A DNA stretch of 64,000 nucleotides from Ligilactobacillus sp. WC1T17. GTDB lineage: Bacteria > Bacillota > Bacilli > Lactobacillales > Lactobacillaceae. Positions within the stretch are counted from its first letter, which is position 1, and each line of letters opens with the position of its first letter. Under the pieces are notes generated by a model that saw only the letters and a list, made by a program, of their open reading frames with translations, had not been told where the DNA came from and did not search any database. The position numbers and the translations under genes were made by a program. This document shows, one piece after another, positions 51,794 through 61,299 of this stretch. Location of the stretch: assembly GCA_900110005.1 (NCBI GenBank), contig FOCC01000002.1:1-64000 (forward strand), written 5' to 3'.

Positions 51794-52876
51794 TTAGACT
51801 TCAATGTAATTTCTTGAAAAGTCGGTTAAAATTTCATAACCATCTTCTGTTACTAAGATATCATCTTCAATCCGAACCCCGCCAACACCGGGTACATAAA
51901 TACCTGGTTCAATCGTAATAATTTGCCCAGGCTGCATATATTCTTCATAGGTCCGACCTACATTAGGCAATTCATGAATATCTAAGCCAATGCCATGTCC
52001 CATGCCATGGTTGAAATATTTGCCATAACCCTGCTGCGTAATGAAGTCGCGTCCAATTCTATCTAATTCTTGGCCGTTAACTCCGGCCTTGACCGCTGCT
52101 ACGGTCAGCTCATTAGCTTTTAAAACGGTCGCATAAATTTTTTTAACCGCATCGCTTTGCTTTCCTAAAGCAAAGGTCCGCGTTACATCAGAAGTATAGC
52201 CGTCTTTGAAGTAGCCAAAATCAACTGTTACCAAATCATTAGGGGCAATTTTTTTAGCGGTAGCTGTACCATGTGGCCACGTCGTTCTTTCACCTGAAGC
52301 CACAATACTTTCAAATGACCAGCCAAAAGCCCCCTGCTTTTTCATGAAATAATCAAGTTCATTTGAAACTTCCAGTTCAGTCATCCCCGGCTCAAGCGTA
52401 TCTAAGATATATTGGTAGCCTTTGCCTGACAAGAGGCAGGCTTCTTTAATCGCTGCAATTTCTTCGGGTTCTTTAACGGAACGCAAAGCTTCAATAACTC
52501 CGCTTAAAGGTACAATATCAGCCGTTGACAATTCATCAATAATATCATATGCACTATAGGAAAGACTTGCTTCAAAAGCCATCGCCGCTAAATGTTCTTT
52601 CGTACACAATTCGCAAGCTGTCTTTAAATAATCACGCGTAATAAAACTTTCCCATGCCGGTTGATCATGTGCAATTTGTTCTTCAAAGCGTGAATCCGTA
52701 ATCAAATAGCGGTGATTTTCCGTGATGAGCAAAACACCGTCATCACCGGTAAAACCGCTTAGATAGTAGCGATTAGAGGGATCAGTGACTAAATAAGCGT
52801 CCACACTCATTTTTTGCATTTTTTGCCGCAGGTTTGCGACACGTCTTTTTGACATTTCATCTGTTACAAAAAGCAT
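51794..52876 (-). CDS. pepP: M24 family Xaa-Pro peptidase
   Basis: 360-residue creatinase-fold metallopeptidase: an N-terminal domain (DAYLVTDPSNRYYLSGFTG) and a catalytic domain with metal ligands in VTVDFGYFKDGYTSDVTRTF, FNHGMGHGIGLDIHE, ITIEPGIYVPG and VRIEDDILVTEDG. In Firmicutes this gene (yqhT-like) is next to efp, as here. Aminopeptidase P or prolidase activity cannot be told apart by eye. GGGTGG precedes ATG 52876. Confidence 0.9.
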   Translation of the reverse strand: MLFVTDEMSKRRVANLRQKMQKMSVDAYLVTDPSNRYYLSGFTGDDGVLLITENHRYLITDSRFEEQIAHDQPAWESFITRDYLKTACELCTKEHLAAMAFEASLSYSAYDIIDELSTADIVPLSGVIEALRSVKEPEEIAAIKEACLLSGKGYQYILDTLEPGMTELEVSNELDYFMKKQGAFGWSFESIVASGERTTWPHGTATAKKIAPNDLVTVDFGYFKDGYTSDVTRTFALGKQSDAVKKIYATVLKANELTVAAVKAGVNGQELDRIGRDFITQQGYGKYFNHGMGHGIGLDIHELPNVGRTYEEYMQPGQIITIEPGIYVPGVGGVRIEDDILVTEDGYEILTDFSRNYIEV

Positions 52877-52947
52877 TTACCCACCCCATTTATCTTAAAT
52901 TAAGCATATTATAACATGTTTACCGGCAAATTCTAAGAAAAGGATAC

Positions 52948-52974
52948 AAAAAACCGCTTGGAAATTCCAAGCGG
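52948..52974 (-). terminator. Terminator after clpB
   Basis: CCGCTTGG and CCAAGCGG around 5 nt, followed on the minus strand by six T. Confidence 0.88.
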
Positions 52975-52983
52975 TACAATTAA

Positions 52984-55587
52984 TTAGGCTTCAATCAATT
53001 GACGGGCATGAAAAACAAGTTTATCGTTTTCAAGCTCAATGGTTACTTCAGAATGAGGCAAAATATGCCCGGCAATAATTTCTTTGGCCAGAGGTGTTTC
53101 GACTTTATTGGTAATAAACCGTTGTAAAGGACGGGCACCAAAGGCAGGATTATAACCTTCTTCGGCTAACCAGCTTTCAGCTTGCGGCGTAATCTTGAGT
53201 GTAATTTCTTGATTTTCCAACCGGTTAGATAAGAGTTTAATGAATTTTTCCACAATTTTTTGAATAGCAGCCTGATTGAGCGGTGTAAACATGATTATAT
53301 CGTCAATCCGGTTCAAAAATTCCGGTTTAAAATGCATCTTAGCCAAATCCAAGACCTGCCTGCGCGTTTCTTCATCAACAACACCTGTATCTTTGACTTT
53401 ATCAAGTAAAATATCAGAGCCGAGGTTTGAGGTCATAATCAAAATGGTATTCTTAAAATCAACCGTACGACCCTGGCCATCAGTCAAACGGCCATCATCT
53501 AAGACCTGCAGTAAAATATTAAAGACATCAGGATGAGCTTTTTCAATTTCATCAAACAAAACAATGGTATATGGATTTCTTCTAACCGCCTCTGTCAGTT
53601 GGCCGCCTTCTTCGTAACCGATATAGCCCGGAGCTGCACCGACCAGTCTTGAAACTGACGCTTTTTCCATATATTCAGACATATCAATTCTGACCATATG
53701 CTTTTCAGAATCAAACAAAGCCTCTGCTAATGCTTTAGCCAACTCAGTCTTACCAACACCGGTTGGGCCTAAAAACATAAATGAGCCTAAAGGTTTGGAT
53801 GGATCTTGCAAACCGGCACGTGACCGGAGCACTGCATCAGAAACAGCTGTTACTGCTTCGTCTTGGCCAATAACTCTTTCGTGCAAATTATCAGCTAAAT
53901 GGAGCAATTTTTGCCGTTCTCCCTGGACTAATTTGGCAACTGGAATCCCGGTCATACGACTGACAACTTCAGCGATTTCATTTTCAGTAACTGATTCTTC
54001 GACCAGAAAATCAGCCGGCTTCTTTTGATTTTCCAGTTCGTTAACTTCTTTTTCCAACTTAGGAATAACTTCGTATTGCAGGCGGGAAGCTTCTTCTAAA
54101 TCGTAGCGGTTCTTGGCGTCTTCAAATTCATGCTTGGCTTTGTCTAAAGCTTCTTTTTTATCAGAAACCTGTTTAATAGAAGCTTTTTCATTTTCCCACC
54201 GCATAGTTAACTTATTAGCTTTTTCCCTCGAATCGGCTAAATCCTTTTGTAATTCTTCCAACCGCTTTTTCGAAGCTAAATCCGTTTCTTTTTTCAAAGC
54301 TGCTTCTTCAACTTCCTGGCGCATTAATTGCCGCTTAACTTGATCTAACTCCGTTGGCACTGAATTCATTTCTACCCGGATTTCAGCACAGGCTTCATCA
54401 ATTAAATCAATAGCCTTATCCGGCAAGAACCGATCTGTAATATAGCGATTTGACAAAGTAGCTGCAGCAACTAAGGCATTATCATGAATTTTGACACCAT
54501 GGTGGATTTCGTAACGTTCCTTTAAGCCACGCAAAATAGTGATGGTATCTGCAACGGTTGGTTCTTTAACCAAAACTTTTTGGAACCTGCGCTCTAGGGC
54601 CTTGTCTTTTTCCATATATTCGCGATATTCATCCAAGGTTGTTGCCCCGATTAAATGCAGTTCGCCGCGAGCCAGCATCGGCTTTAAGAGGTTTCCGGCA
54701 TCCATCGAGCCTTCTGTTTTGCCAGCACCGACAATCGTATGGATTTCATCGATAAAAAGAATAATTTGGCCTTGGCTCTTAGTGATTTCTTTTAAAACAG
54801 CCTTTAAACGTTCCTCAAATTCACCACGGTATTTAGCCCCGGCAATTAAAGCTCCCATATCCAAAGAAAAGATAGTCTTATCTTTTAGATTATCAGGAAC
54901 ATCTTGATTAACAATCCGCTGAGCTAACCCTTCAACAATAGCCGTTTTGCCGACACCGGGTTCGCCAATTAAAACAGGGTTGTTTTTGGTCTTGCGGGAC
55001 AGGATTCTGATTACATCGCGAATTTCTTCATCACGTCCAATAATTGGGTCTTGCTTGCCTGATCTAACCTGCTTAACAAGGTCTACCCCGTATTTTTCAA
55101 GGACTTTATATTGTTCTTCCTGGTTTTTAGACGTAACCTTTTCACCCTTTCGCATCTCTGAAATAACTTGCTTTAATTTTTTATAATTAACGCCCTTAGC
55201 AGCCAGATATTCGCTTAAAGGATTATACTTTTGTTTAGCCAAAGCCAAAGCCAAAGTATCAACGGCAATATATTCATCACCTAATTGCTGTCTGACTTGA
55301 TCAGCATCCTGCATCAATTGATAGAGCGTTTGTGACATATTTTGACCATAAGCCTGACTGCCTTCAACAACCGGCAGTTTATCTAAAGCTTGATCAATTT
55401 TGGTTTCAAATTCATTAACGTTAATTCCGGCTTTTTGATATAAATCTCTTAATATTTCACCGGGTTGCACCAGAAATTTAAAAAGATGAAAAATATCAAT
55501 TTCTTGGTGGTGTCTCGTTTGAGCAATTTTTTGTGCTTCAGCAAGCGCACTTTGAACTGCTTCAGTCATTTTTGGCCCTTCATTCAT
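52984..55587 (-). CDS. clpB: Disaggregase ClpB
   Basis: 867-residue AAA+ chaperone. Clp N-domain, first ATPase [18 protein letters not shown] with [12 protein letters not shown], a long middle coiled coil (about 410-520, absent in ClpC/ClpE), second ATPase [19 protein letters not shown] with [13 protein letters not shown]. No ClpP-binding loop expected. Rescues aggregated proteins with DnaK. A CtsR operator lies about 80 bp upstream of its start. Confidence 0.97.
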   Translation of the reverse strand: MNEGPKMTEAVQSALAEAQKIAQTRHHQEIDIFHLFKFLVQPGEILRDLYQKAGINVNEFETKIDQALDKLPVVEGSQAYGQNMSQTLYQLMQDADQVRQQLGDEYIAVDTLALALAKQKYNPLSEYLAAKGVNYKKLKQVISEMRKGEKVTSKNQEEQYKVLEKYGVDLVKQVRSGKQDPIIGRDEEIRDVIRILSRKTKNNPVLIGEPGVGKTAIVEGLAQRIVNQDVPDNLKDKTIFSLDMGALIAGAKYRGEFEERLKAVLKEITKSQGQIILFIDEIHTIVGAGKTEGSMDAGNLLKPMLARGELHLIGATTLDEYREYMEKDKALERRFQKVLVKEPTVADTITILRGLKERYEIHHGVKIHDNALVAAATLSNRYITDRFLPDKAIDLIDEACAEIRVEMNSVPTELDQVKRQLMRQEVEEAALKKETDLASKKRLEELQKDLADSREKANKLTMRWENEKASIKQVSDKKEALDKAKHEFEDAKNRYDLEEASRLQYEVIPKLEKEVNELENQKKPADFLVEESVTENEIAEVVSRMTGIPVAKLVQGERQKLLHLADNLHERVIGQDEAVTAVSDAVLRSRAGLQDPSKPLGSFMFLGPTGVGKTELAKALAEALFDSEKHMVRIDMSEYMEKASVSRLVGAAPGYIGYEEGGQLTEAVRRNPYTIVLFDEIEKAHPDVFNILLQVLDDGRLTDGQGRTVDFKNTILIMTSNLGSDILLDKVKDTGVVDEETRRQVLDLAKMHFKPEFLNRIDDIIMFTPLNQAAIQKIVEKFIKLLSNRLENQEITLKITPQAESWLAEEGYNPAFGARPLQRFITNKVETPLAKEIIAGHILPHSEVTIELENDKLVFHARQLIEA

Positions 55588-55665
55588 TTAAAAAACCTCC
55601 ATTCGTAACTTACAAGTATATTTTATACCCTTTAACAGCTGATTTCAGTTTTTTTGTATTCATTT

Positions 55666-55682
55666 GGTCAAAGAAGGTCAAA
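55666..55682. promoter_or_regulatory. CtsR operator upstream of clpB
   Basis: GGTCAAAGAAGGTCAAA is two perfect heptads spaced by 3 bp, the CtsR consensus. It places clpB under class III heat-shock repression. The rest of the 375-bp gap (55588-55962) holds no gene, only this site and the terminator at 55807-55842. Confidence 0.93.
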
Positions 55683-55806
55683 ACTTAAACATTTCTTAAT
55701 TTTTTAGTTGGCTTTTAATTTACTTCTTCGGATGTTGACGCTTAGAAATGGTAATAAAGCTTTCTTGCCAAAACAAAGATTTCAAAGCGGTTATAGGCAA
55801 GTCTAT

Positions 55807-55842
55807 TAAAAAAGCCTTCCCACATATGTGAAAAGGCTTTTA
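55807..55842 (-). terminator. Terminator after the PTS IIA fragment
   Basis: AAAAGCCTT and AAGGCTTTT arms with an inner CACATATGTG palindrome, then six T on the minus strand. Confidence 0.8.
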
Positions 55843-55962
55843 CCAGCAACAATCTCAATTTAACAGAATACTGCAAAACTGCCTAAAACAATAACACTGA
55901 CAATGCCTGCTAAAGTTTAGCTGATTGTTCTCGTCTTCTTATGTCGGAGATATGCTTCGATT

Positions 55963-56370
55963 TTAAGCTAAAACAGGCATGCTTACGTCAACATTATGCG
56001 GATCCGTTACGATTACCATAACAGTTGTGTCATAGCCGGCCTTTTGGACCGCATCCATGTCAACATCCATTAAAAGGTCGCCCTTCTTGACCAGGTCTCC
56101 GGCTTTAACCTTAGTGTCAAAGCCTTGGACCTTAAGCATAACAGTGTCAATTCCGACGTGGATTAAGACTTCTGCCCCTGCCATAGTTGTTAAACCAATG
56201 GCGTGGCCTGTTTCAAAGACTGCGATAACTTCTGCATCGCATGGTGCGACAATCTTACCGTTTGCAGGCTTAACAGCAAAGCCCTCTCCCATTGTGCCGG
56301 ATGAGAATACTTCATCTTTAACTTCTGATAATTGGATAACTTCACCTTCAACAGGTGCATCGATACTTTC
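55963..56370 (-). pseudogene. PTS glucose-family IIA domain, probably 3' remnant of a larger EII gene
   Basis: The sequence from about IDAPVEGEVIQLSEVKDEVFSSGTMGEGFAVKP to VSMPVLA is a full crr-type IIA domain with the phosphorylated His in VLIHVGIDTV and the partner His in TGHAIGL. It has no credible start: the frame opens with TTG 56400 and its first residues are the complement of the adjacent HAD gene. In lactobacilli such IIA domains commonly form the C-terminal part of an EIIBCA permease, so I take this as the tail of such a gene cut at about 56365. A normal terminator follows. Confidence 0.68.
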
Positions 56371-56371
56371 A

Positions 56372-57145
56372 ATGGACGGCACCTTTCTAGATAACCCCAA
56401 AAACTATGACCGCGCCTTGTTTGGCAAACTTTTAGCCAAGATGAAAGACCAGGGCGTCCACCTTATCGTAGCCAGCGGCAACCAATATGCCCGCCTGCAG
56501 GATGATTTCAGAGAATGCTTTCAAGAAATCGATTTTGTCGCAGAAAACGGCGCCTACCTTTTAGGCAAGGGCAAGGAAATGCTGGCCCAAACTTTAAATC
56601 CAAAAACGGTCGAAAAAATCGTCCAATTTCAAAAAAACATCAAGGACAGTCACCTGGCACTAAACGGCATCAAGAGCGCCTATATGCTGAAAAGTGAAGA
56701 CAAAGACTACCTAAAAAGCAGGTTTTACTACTGCCCCAGCCACACCTTAGTTGATTCATTCGACAAACTTCCAGACGACCGCTTCATAAAATTAAACCTG
56801 GCCGTCCCGGCTGAAGACATAAAACAAACTGTCGCAAGACTTACGGAAATGTTTGGCGCTGAAGTCCACGTCACCTCTTCGGGCTTCGGCGATATCGACA
56901 TCATCAAAAAAGGTGTCAACAAGGCCCAGGGCTTAGAAACAATGCTTAAGCGATGGAACCTGACCGGCGAGGACCTGGCGGCATTCGGCGACGGCGGCAA
57001 TGACATTGAAATGCTAAGGTTCGCCAAATACAGTTATGCCATGGCAAACGCCGACCCAGAGGTAAAGAAGGTATCCCAATACTCGACCCTTTCCAACAAC
57101 GAGTCCGGTGTCTTGAAAGCCTTGGAAGAATTGCTGAATGATTAG
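56372..57145 (+). pseudogene. Cof-type HAD phosphatase lacking its N-terminus
   Basis: 257-residue open frame from ATG 56372. It begins at MDGTFLDNPKNYDRALFGKLLAKM, the second half of HAD motif I; the first Asp (nucleophile) of D-x-D-G-T is missing, since the preceding codons come from the antisense of the IIA domain (L-S-M-D-G-T). Motif II (LIVASGNQ), motif III (K of INLAV-type strand) and motif IV (AFGDGGNDIEML) are present, with the Cof cap domain between. Without the nucleophile it should be inactive. GC content is visibly higher than in neighbours, suggesting transfer. Confidence 0.75.
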
Positions 57146-57169
57146 CATATAAAGTCCCTGATTAAGCTA

Positions 57170-57210
57170 AAATACCCGTGATGCACTAACTGCACCACGG
57201 GTATCTTTAA
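57170..57210 (+). terminator. Terminator after the HAD remnant
   Basis: ATACCCGTG...CACGGGTAT with inner TGCA/TGCA pairing and CTAAC loop, followed by CTTTAA; moderate strength, also palindromic on the other strand. Confidence 0.65.
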
Positions 57211-57257
57211 TTCGATAAATAACAAATCAATATTTTTTGAATTATAGTTTTAAAAAA

Positions 57258-57290
57258 TAAAAAAAGCAGGCATAAAATCCTGCTTTTTTG
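57258..57290 (-). terminator. Terminator after the oppA-like gene
   Basis: AAAAAGCAGG and CCTGCTTTTT around 8 nt with a long T run on the minus strand. Confidence 0.88.
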
Positions 57291-57295
57291 CGTCT

Positions 57296-58921
57296 TTACT
57301 TGATATAAGCATATTTATAATTCCACTGCGTGCCGGCAGTATTATGAATAATTCCATGTACCTTAGAACTTTGCATATATGCGGTCGTCTGCTGATAAAT
57401 TGGGGTTACCCCTTGATCTTGATTGAAAATTTTTGCTGCCGCAACCAGGTCTGACCAGCGTTTATCAACATCATTTGCATCCTCATTTTCAGCTTTCTTA
57501 ATTAAAGCATCATACGTTGGATTGTAGTAATTACCGTAATTATATGATGTATTTTGCAAAGGAATCTGCAAAAAAGTAATCGGATCATTGAAATCGCCAC
57601 CCCAACCTGAGACATAGATATCAAAGTCGCCATTTCTTGCTTTAGTTAAAGCAGAATTTCCTGGAATGGCTTCAACATTAACTTTAGTTCCCGGTAAAAC
57701 CTTGGTATATTGTGATTGCAAATACTGGGTTAAAGGCGTGTTATTGCTGTTTTCATTTGAAGCGAGAATATTAATAGTCAAATTTTTGGCGCCAATCTGG
57801 GCCAAGCCCTTCTTCCAGTATGCTTGAGCCTTTTTTTCATTGTATTCTACTGTGCCTTTAACGGCTTGTTCCTTGGCAAAATCAACGCCTGTTTTAGGGT
57901 TGGCGGCTAGACCTGTTGCTACAAAACCACTTGGAACCTGCGAACCGTCACCAAAAACTTTCTTTGTTAAAACTTTGCGATCTAAGGCCAGTGAAAAGGC
58001 TAGCCGGATATTACGGTTGTTAAAGGCTTTTTTATTGATATCGTTAGCATCATTGAAATTATATGCCAGATAAGCAACATATGAATACGGATATTCTTTA
58101 AATTCACTGCTGTGCTTGAGATTTTTAACCTGCTGATTAGAAAGTGGTGTCATATCAAGCTTTTTTTGGGAATAGAGCTGGTAGCCGGTGTTGGTATTTT
58201 CGACAACTTTATAAGTGATTTTTTGTAATTTAACCTTTTTTTGATCCCAATATTGCTTATTTTTGACAAATGACCACTTGTCATTGGTTCCCGTCCAACC
58301 CGAAATTTTAAATGGACCTGAATAAACCATATATTTAGACTTAGTAGCATATTTTTTACCATATTTTTCAACTACTTTTTGATTTTGTGGTGCAAATAAT
58401 GGATATGCCATCAGTACCTTGAAATAAACAATCGGCTTATCCAAGGTTACCACCACCGTATTTTTATCTGTAGCTTTAATGCCTAAAGTATCAGCTTTCT
58501 TTTTTCCCGCCATAATGGCATCAGCATTTTTGATACTGGAAAAAAGATTAGCATATGGTGATTTGGTCTTCGGATTAATGGTCCGTTTCCATGAGTACAC
58601 AAAATCTTGGGCTGTAATTTGATCACCATTAGACCATTTGGCATTTCGCAATTTAAAAGTCCAAGTTAACCCGTCTTTTGACACTGTCCCTGACTTGGCT
58701 AAACCTGCCACTGGCTTGCCTTTCTTGCCTAACCGATAAAAGCTTTCGTAAACATTGCCTGTCTGTCCATAACCTGTTGCCTTGGAAATATCAATCGTAT
58801 CTAGCGGTGCTTGTGCGGACAGTTTTAAAACCTGTTTTGAGCTTTGTGTCTGCTGCTTGGTGCAGCCCGCTAAAACAAACGCTAATGCCAGTGATAATAC
58901 CAAAATACTTTTTTTATTCAT
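57296..58921 (-). CDS. Peptide ABC transporter substrate-binding lipoprotein (OppA family)
   Basis: About 541-residue SBP_bac_5 lipoprotein. A signal peptide with lipobox LAFVLAGC anchors it; the family blocks SKDGLTWTFKLRNAKWSNGDQITAQDFVYSWKRTINPKTKSPYA, NVYESFYRLG and GWGGDFNDPITFLQ are present. ATG 58921 is preceded by GAGGGG about 9 nt upstream; the longer reading runs into the attenuator. It is an orphan: no OppBCDF genes adjoin. It should deliver peptides to an Opp-type permease encoded elsewhere, and its control by a cysteine-rich leader points to cysteine-containing peptides. Confidence 0.92.
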   Translation of the reverse strand: MNKKSILVLSLALAFVLAGCTKQQTQSSKQVLKLSAQAPLDTIDISKATGYGQTGNVYESFYRLGKKGKPVAGLAKSGTVSKDGLTWTFKLRNAKWSNGDQITAQDFVYSWKRTINPKTKSPYANLFSSIKNADAIMAGKKKADTLGIKATDKNTVVVTLDKPIVYFKVLMAYPLFAPQNQKVVEKYGKKYATKSKYMVYSGPFKISGWTGTNDKWSFVKNKQYWDQKKVKLQKITYKVVENTNTGYQLYSQKKLDMTPLSNQQVKNLKHSSEFKEYPYSYVAYLAYNFNDANDINKKAFNNRNIRLAFSLALDRKVLTKKVFGDGSQVPSGFVATGLAANPKTGVDFAKEQAVKGTVEYNEKKAQAYWKKGLAQIGAKNLTINILASNENSNNTPLTQYLQSQYTKVLPGTKVNVEAIPGNSALTKARNGDFDIYVSGWGGDFNDPITFLQIPLQNTSYNYGNYYNPTYDALIKKAENEDANDVDKRWSDLVAAAKIFNQDQGVTPIYQQTTAYMQSSKVHGIIHNTAGTQWNYKYAYIK

Positions 58922-58955
58922 GCTTAATAACCCCTCAATTAATTTAAAAGTGTGC

Positions 58956-59002
58956 AAAAAAAGACCTGCACAGCACCAAAAAAATGGTGAAATGCAGGTC
59001 TT
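58956..59002 (-). terminator. Attenuator terminator in the oppA leader
   Basis: Minus strand: AAGACCTGCA (59002-58993) pairs with TGCAGGTCTT (58970-58961), with an inner TTCACC/GGTG pairing, followed by a seven-T run. It lies between the leader peptide and the oppA ribosome-binding site, so full transcription of oppA requires antitermination. Confidence 0.85.
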
Positions 59003-59014
59003 AGCCAAAATAAT

Positions 59015-59036
59015 TTGTCTCTATAACTAGAGACAA
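59015..59036 (-). promoter_or_regulatory. Hairpin overlapping the end of the leader peptide ORF
   Basis: TTGTCTCT and AGAGACAA (8-bp stem, 6-nt loop). It contains the last Cys codon, a Leu codon and the stop codon of the leader ORF, and would be melted by a ribosome reaching the end; possible pause or competing structure. Confidence 0.6.
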
Positions 59037-59104
59037 CAGGCCCCGTTTAGACACACTTCACCAAGGTTATGTAAACAACAACATTGTTTGCTTGCGTTAA
59101 TCAT
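59027..59104 (-). CDS. Cysteine-rich leader peptide controlling the oppA-like gene
   Basis: 25-codon ORF, ATG 59104 to TAG 59027-59029, with AAGGAGA about 10 nt upstream. It starts MINASKQCCCLHNLGEVCLN and ends GACCL; Cys at 8, 9, 10, 18, 23 and 24, every one TGT. It is the first ORF of the transcript from the promoter at 59139-59167. Just beyond the CysCysCys codons, TGGTGAA (59063-59057) is complementary to TTCACCA (58991-58985) in the terminator's left arm. A ribosome stalled on TGT codons would leave the first free and prevent terminator folding. Confidence 0.8.
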   Translation of the reverse strand: MINASKQCCCLHNLGEVCLNGACCL

Positions 59105-59138
59105 TGTGAATGTCTCCTTCCTTACAAATAATAAGTTA

Positions 59139-59167
59139 ATTTTAACTTACTTTTTGTAATTTGTCAA
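59139..59167 (-). promoter_or_regulatory. Promoter of the leader-oppA transcript
   Basis: Minus strand TTGACA (59167-59162), 17-bp spacer, TAAAAT (59144-59139). It lies in the 80-bp gap after the TSUP gene, giving oppA its own start. Confidence 0.88.
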
Positions 59168-59184
59168 AGGGTTATTCAAAAAAA

Positions 59185-59955
59185 TTAATGATTGCGGAAA
59201 AAGAGCACAATAGCCAGTAAAATCGCGCCTAAACCAACAATGGTTTTCATGATTTTTTGCGGAACTCTGCGCGCAATCATGGGGCCTAAAATACCGCCTA
59301 CAAAAAAGCCGATTGCCATTGGCAGCACATATCCCCACAAAATCGTAGTTTTAGTCGCATAAATAATAATTGAAATCACATTGGTTAAGCCGGCGGAAGC
59401 ATTTTTTAGCGCATTATTTTCGGCAAACGTTTTATCAGAGTAAATAACCATCATTAAAGCCAGCAGCAAAGCGCCTGATCCGGCTCCAAAATACCCTTGA
59501 TAGATACTGACGATAAAAATGCCGCCAAACGATAGCGCCTTTTTCAAAAAGGAAGGCTCAATTTTAACAAATTCACCCTCAGCCGGTGCTTTTTTGCCGG
59601 GCTTTAACAACATAAAGGCCGCCAACAGCATAAATAAAGGCACCAAATTTTGAAATGTTTTGCCCGGCAGCATAAAAAGCAGCAGCGAACCCATAATGGC
59701 GCCGATAAAGGTAATTGGAATCAAATAAAGCAGCTGTTTGACTGATTTTTTCAGTTCCGGCAGCGAAGTAATCACTGAACTAAAAGAGCTGGTAATTGTC
59801 CCAAAAGTATTAGTAACATTGGCCATTACCGGCGACAAACCTAACATCAGCAAGGCCGGATAAGACACCAGCGAGGCTAACCCAGCAGCTGTGCTGACAA
59901 TGCCCGCCAAAAGGCCGACAACAATCAATTCTAAATTAAAAATAATAAGATGCAT
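59185..59955 (-). CDS. TSUP (TauE/SafE) family membrane transporter
   Basis: 256 residues with eight or so hydrophobic helices and the family's glycine-rich repeats (GIVSTAAGLASLVSYPALLMLGLSPVMANVTNT in the first half; IYQGYFGAGSGALLLALMMV and ALKNASAGLTNVIS in the second). TSUP proteins move organosulfur anions or sulfite across the membrane; the substrate here is unknown. It lies upstream of the cysteine-controlled oppA unit in the same orientation, but that unit has its own promoter. Confidence 0.86.
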   Translation of the reverse strand: MHLIIFNLELIVVGLLAGIVSTAAGLASLVSYPALLMLGLSPVMANVTNTFGTITSSFSSVITSLPELKKSVKQLLYLIPITFIGAIMGSLLLFMLPGKTFQNLVPLFMLLAAFMLLKPGKKAPAEGEFVKIEPSFLKKALSFGGIFIVSIYQGYFGAGSGALLLALMMVIYSDKTFAENNALKNASAGLTNVISIIIYATKTTILWGYVLPMAIGFFVGGILGPMIARRVPQKIMKTIVGLGAILLAIVLFFRNH

Positions 59956-59970
59956 TTTCTCTCTCCCAAA

Positions 59971-60005
59971 TAAAAAAAGAGCTAAGTAAGTAACCTAGCT
60001 CTTTA
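59971..60005 (-). terminator. Terminator after pepT
   Basis: AAGAGCTA and TAGCTCTT arms with an 11-nt loop, then seven T on the minus strand. Confidence 0.82.
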
Positions 60006-60009
60006 AAAA

Positions 60010-61251
60010 TTAGTCTTGTGCGACTAATTTCACAATTTGCAAAATTACATCCGTTGCTTGTTCCATAACTTGTTGCGATACATATTCATAGCGTGCATGC
60101 ATGTTTTCGCCACCGGCAAATAAGTTAGGTGTTGGCAAGCCCATAAAGGAAATCTTAGAACCATCTGTACCGCCACGTACAGGGTAGATAACAGGGGTGA
60201 TATCCAAGTCTTCCATGGCTTGCTTAGCTAAATCAACTACTGTCATATCTTTTTCAATGACTTCGCGCATGTTGTAGTATTGGTCTTTAAGATCCATAAC
60301 AACCCGCTTTTCACCTAATTCTTCATTCATCTTAGCTGCGATATCTTGCATAACTTGCTTACGTGCTTCAAATTTAGCCCGATCATGATCGCGAATAATG
60401 TATTGACTATGCGCTTCATCAACCGTACCGTCAACTTCTAAGATATGATAGAAGCCTTCGCGTCCTTCTGTTTCTTCCGGTACTTCGCCTTGTGGCAAGC
60501 GATTATTAAATTCCATCGCCAACCGGATAGCGTTAACCATAACGCCCTTAGCTGTTGCAGGGTGCACGTCCTTGCCGATAAAGGTCAATTTAGCCGCAGC
60601 GGCATTGAACGTTTCATATTCAAGTTCGCCTAAAGGACCGCCATCAACCGTATAGGCAATATCAGCGCCAAAATCTTTAACGTCAAAATGATCAGCACCA
60701 GTACCGATTTCTTCATCAGGTCCGATTCCGATTTCGATTTCACCGTGCTTAATTTCAGGATGGTTAACCAAATATTCCATCGCTGTAATGATTTCAGCAA
60801 CACCAGACTTGTCATCAGCACCAAGCAGCGTTGTCCCGTCTGTTGTAATCAAAGTATGGCCTTGGTAATTTTTCAAATTAGGAAATTCTTTTGGTGATAA
60901 AACATACTTGCCTTCACTATCTAATTTGATATCACTTTGACCATCATAGTTTTCCACGATTTGCGGATTAACATTCGTTGCATTAAAATCGGCTGTATCT
61001 AAGTGTGAAATAAAGCCGACTTTTTTGACATCATGGTCGAGATTGCTCTTCAAAGTAGCAAAGACATATCCGCTAACAGGTGAAATGCGGACATTATCCA
61101 AGCCGATTTCTTTTAATTCTGCCACTAATTCTTTAGCAAATTCAACTTGATTTGGTGTTGAAGGAATCGTCGTTGAATTTTCATCAGAACGTGTTTCTTT
61201 TTTGACATATTTGATAAAACGTGGGAGTAATGTTTCGTACTTACTCATCAT
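60010..61251 (-). CDS. pepT: Peptidase T (tripeptidase)
   Basis: 413-residue M20 metallopeptidase that removes N-terminal residues from tripeptides. Metal-site blocks: [64 protein letters not shown] and [35 protein letters not shown]. Full length. Works downstream of peptide uptake, so it fits beside the OppA-type gene. GAAAGG lies before the ATG pair at 61251/61248. Confidence 0.96.
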   Translation of the reverse strand: MMSKYETLLPRFIKYVKKETRSDENSTTIPSTPNQVEFAKELVAELKEIGLDNVRISPVSGYVFATLKSNLDHDVKKVGFISHLDTADFNATNVNPQIVENYDGQSDIKLDSEGKYVLSPKEFPNLKNYQGHTLITTDGTTLLGADDKSGVAEIITAMEYLVNHPEIKHGEIEIGIGPDEEIGTGADHFDVKDFGADIAYTVDGGPLGELEYETFNAAAAKLTFIGKDVHPATAKGVMVNAIRLAMEFNNRLPQGEVPEETEGREGFYHILEVDGTVDEAHSQYIIRDHDRAKFEARKQVMQDIAAKMNEELGEKRVVMDLKDQYYNMREVIEKDMTVVDLAKQAMEDLDITPVIYPVRGGTDGSKISFMGLPTPNLFAGGENMHARYEYVSQQVMEQATDVILQIVKLVAQD

Positions 61252-61299
61252 ACTAACAACCTTTCTTTGGCAATTGCCTTTTATTATTGTCGCATTTTT

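Noticed and set aside
56057-56371. Long plus-strand frame upstream of the HAD remnant, which would extend it to 362 residues
   Set aside because: The first 105 codons are the exact antisense of the PTS IIA domain and show no HAD sequence; the HAD similarity begins only at MDGT.
58950-59110. T-box riboswitch in the oppA leader
   Set aside because: No AGGGTGGNACCGCG antiterminator block or specifier loop is visible; the translated Cys-rich ORF and the pairing explain the leader better.
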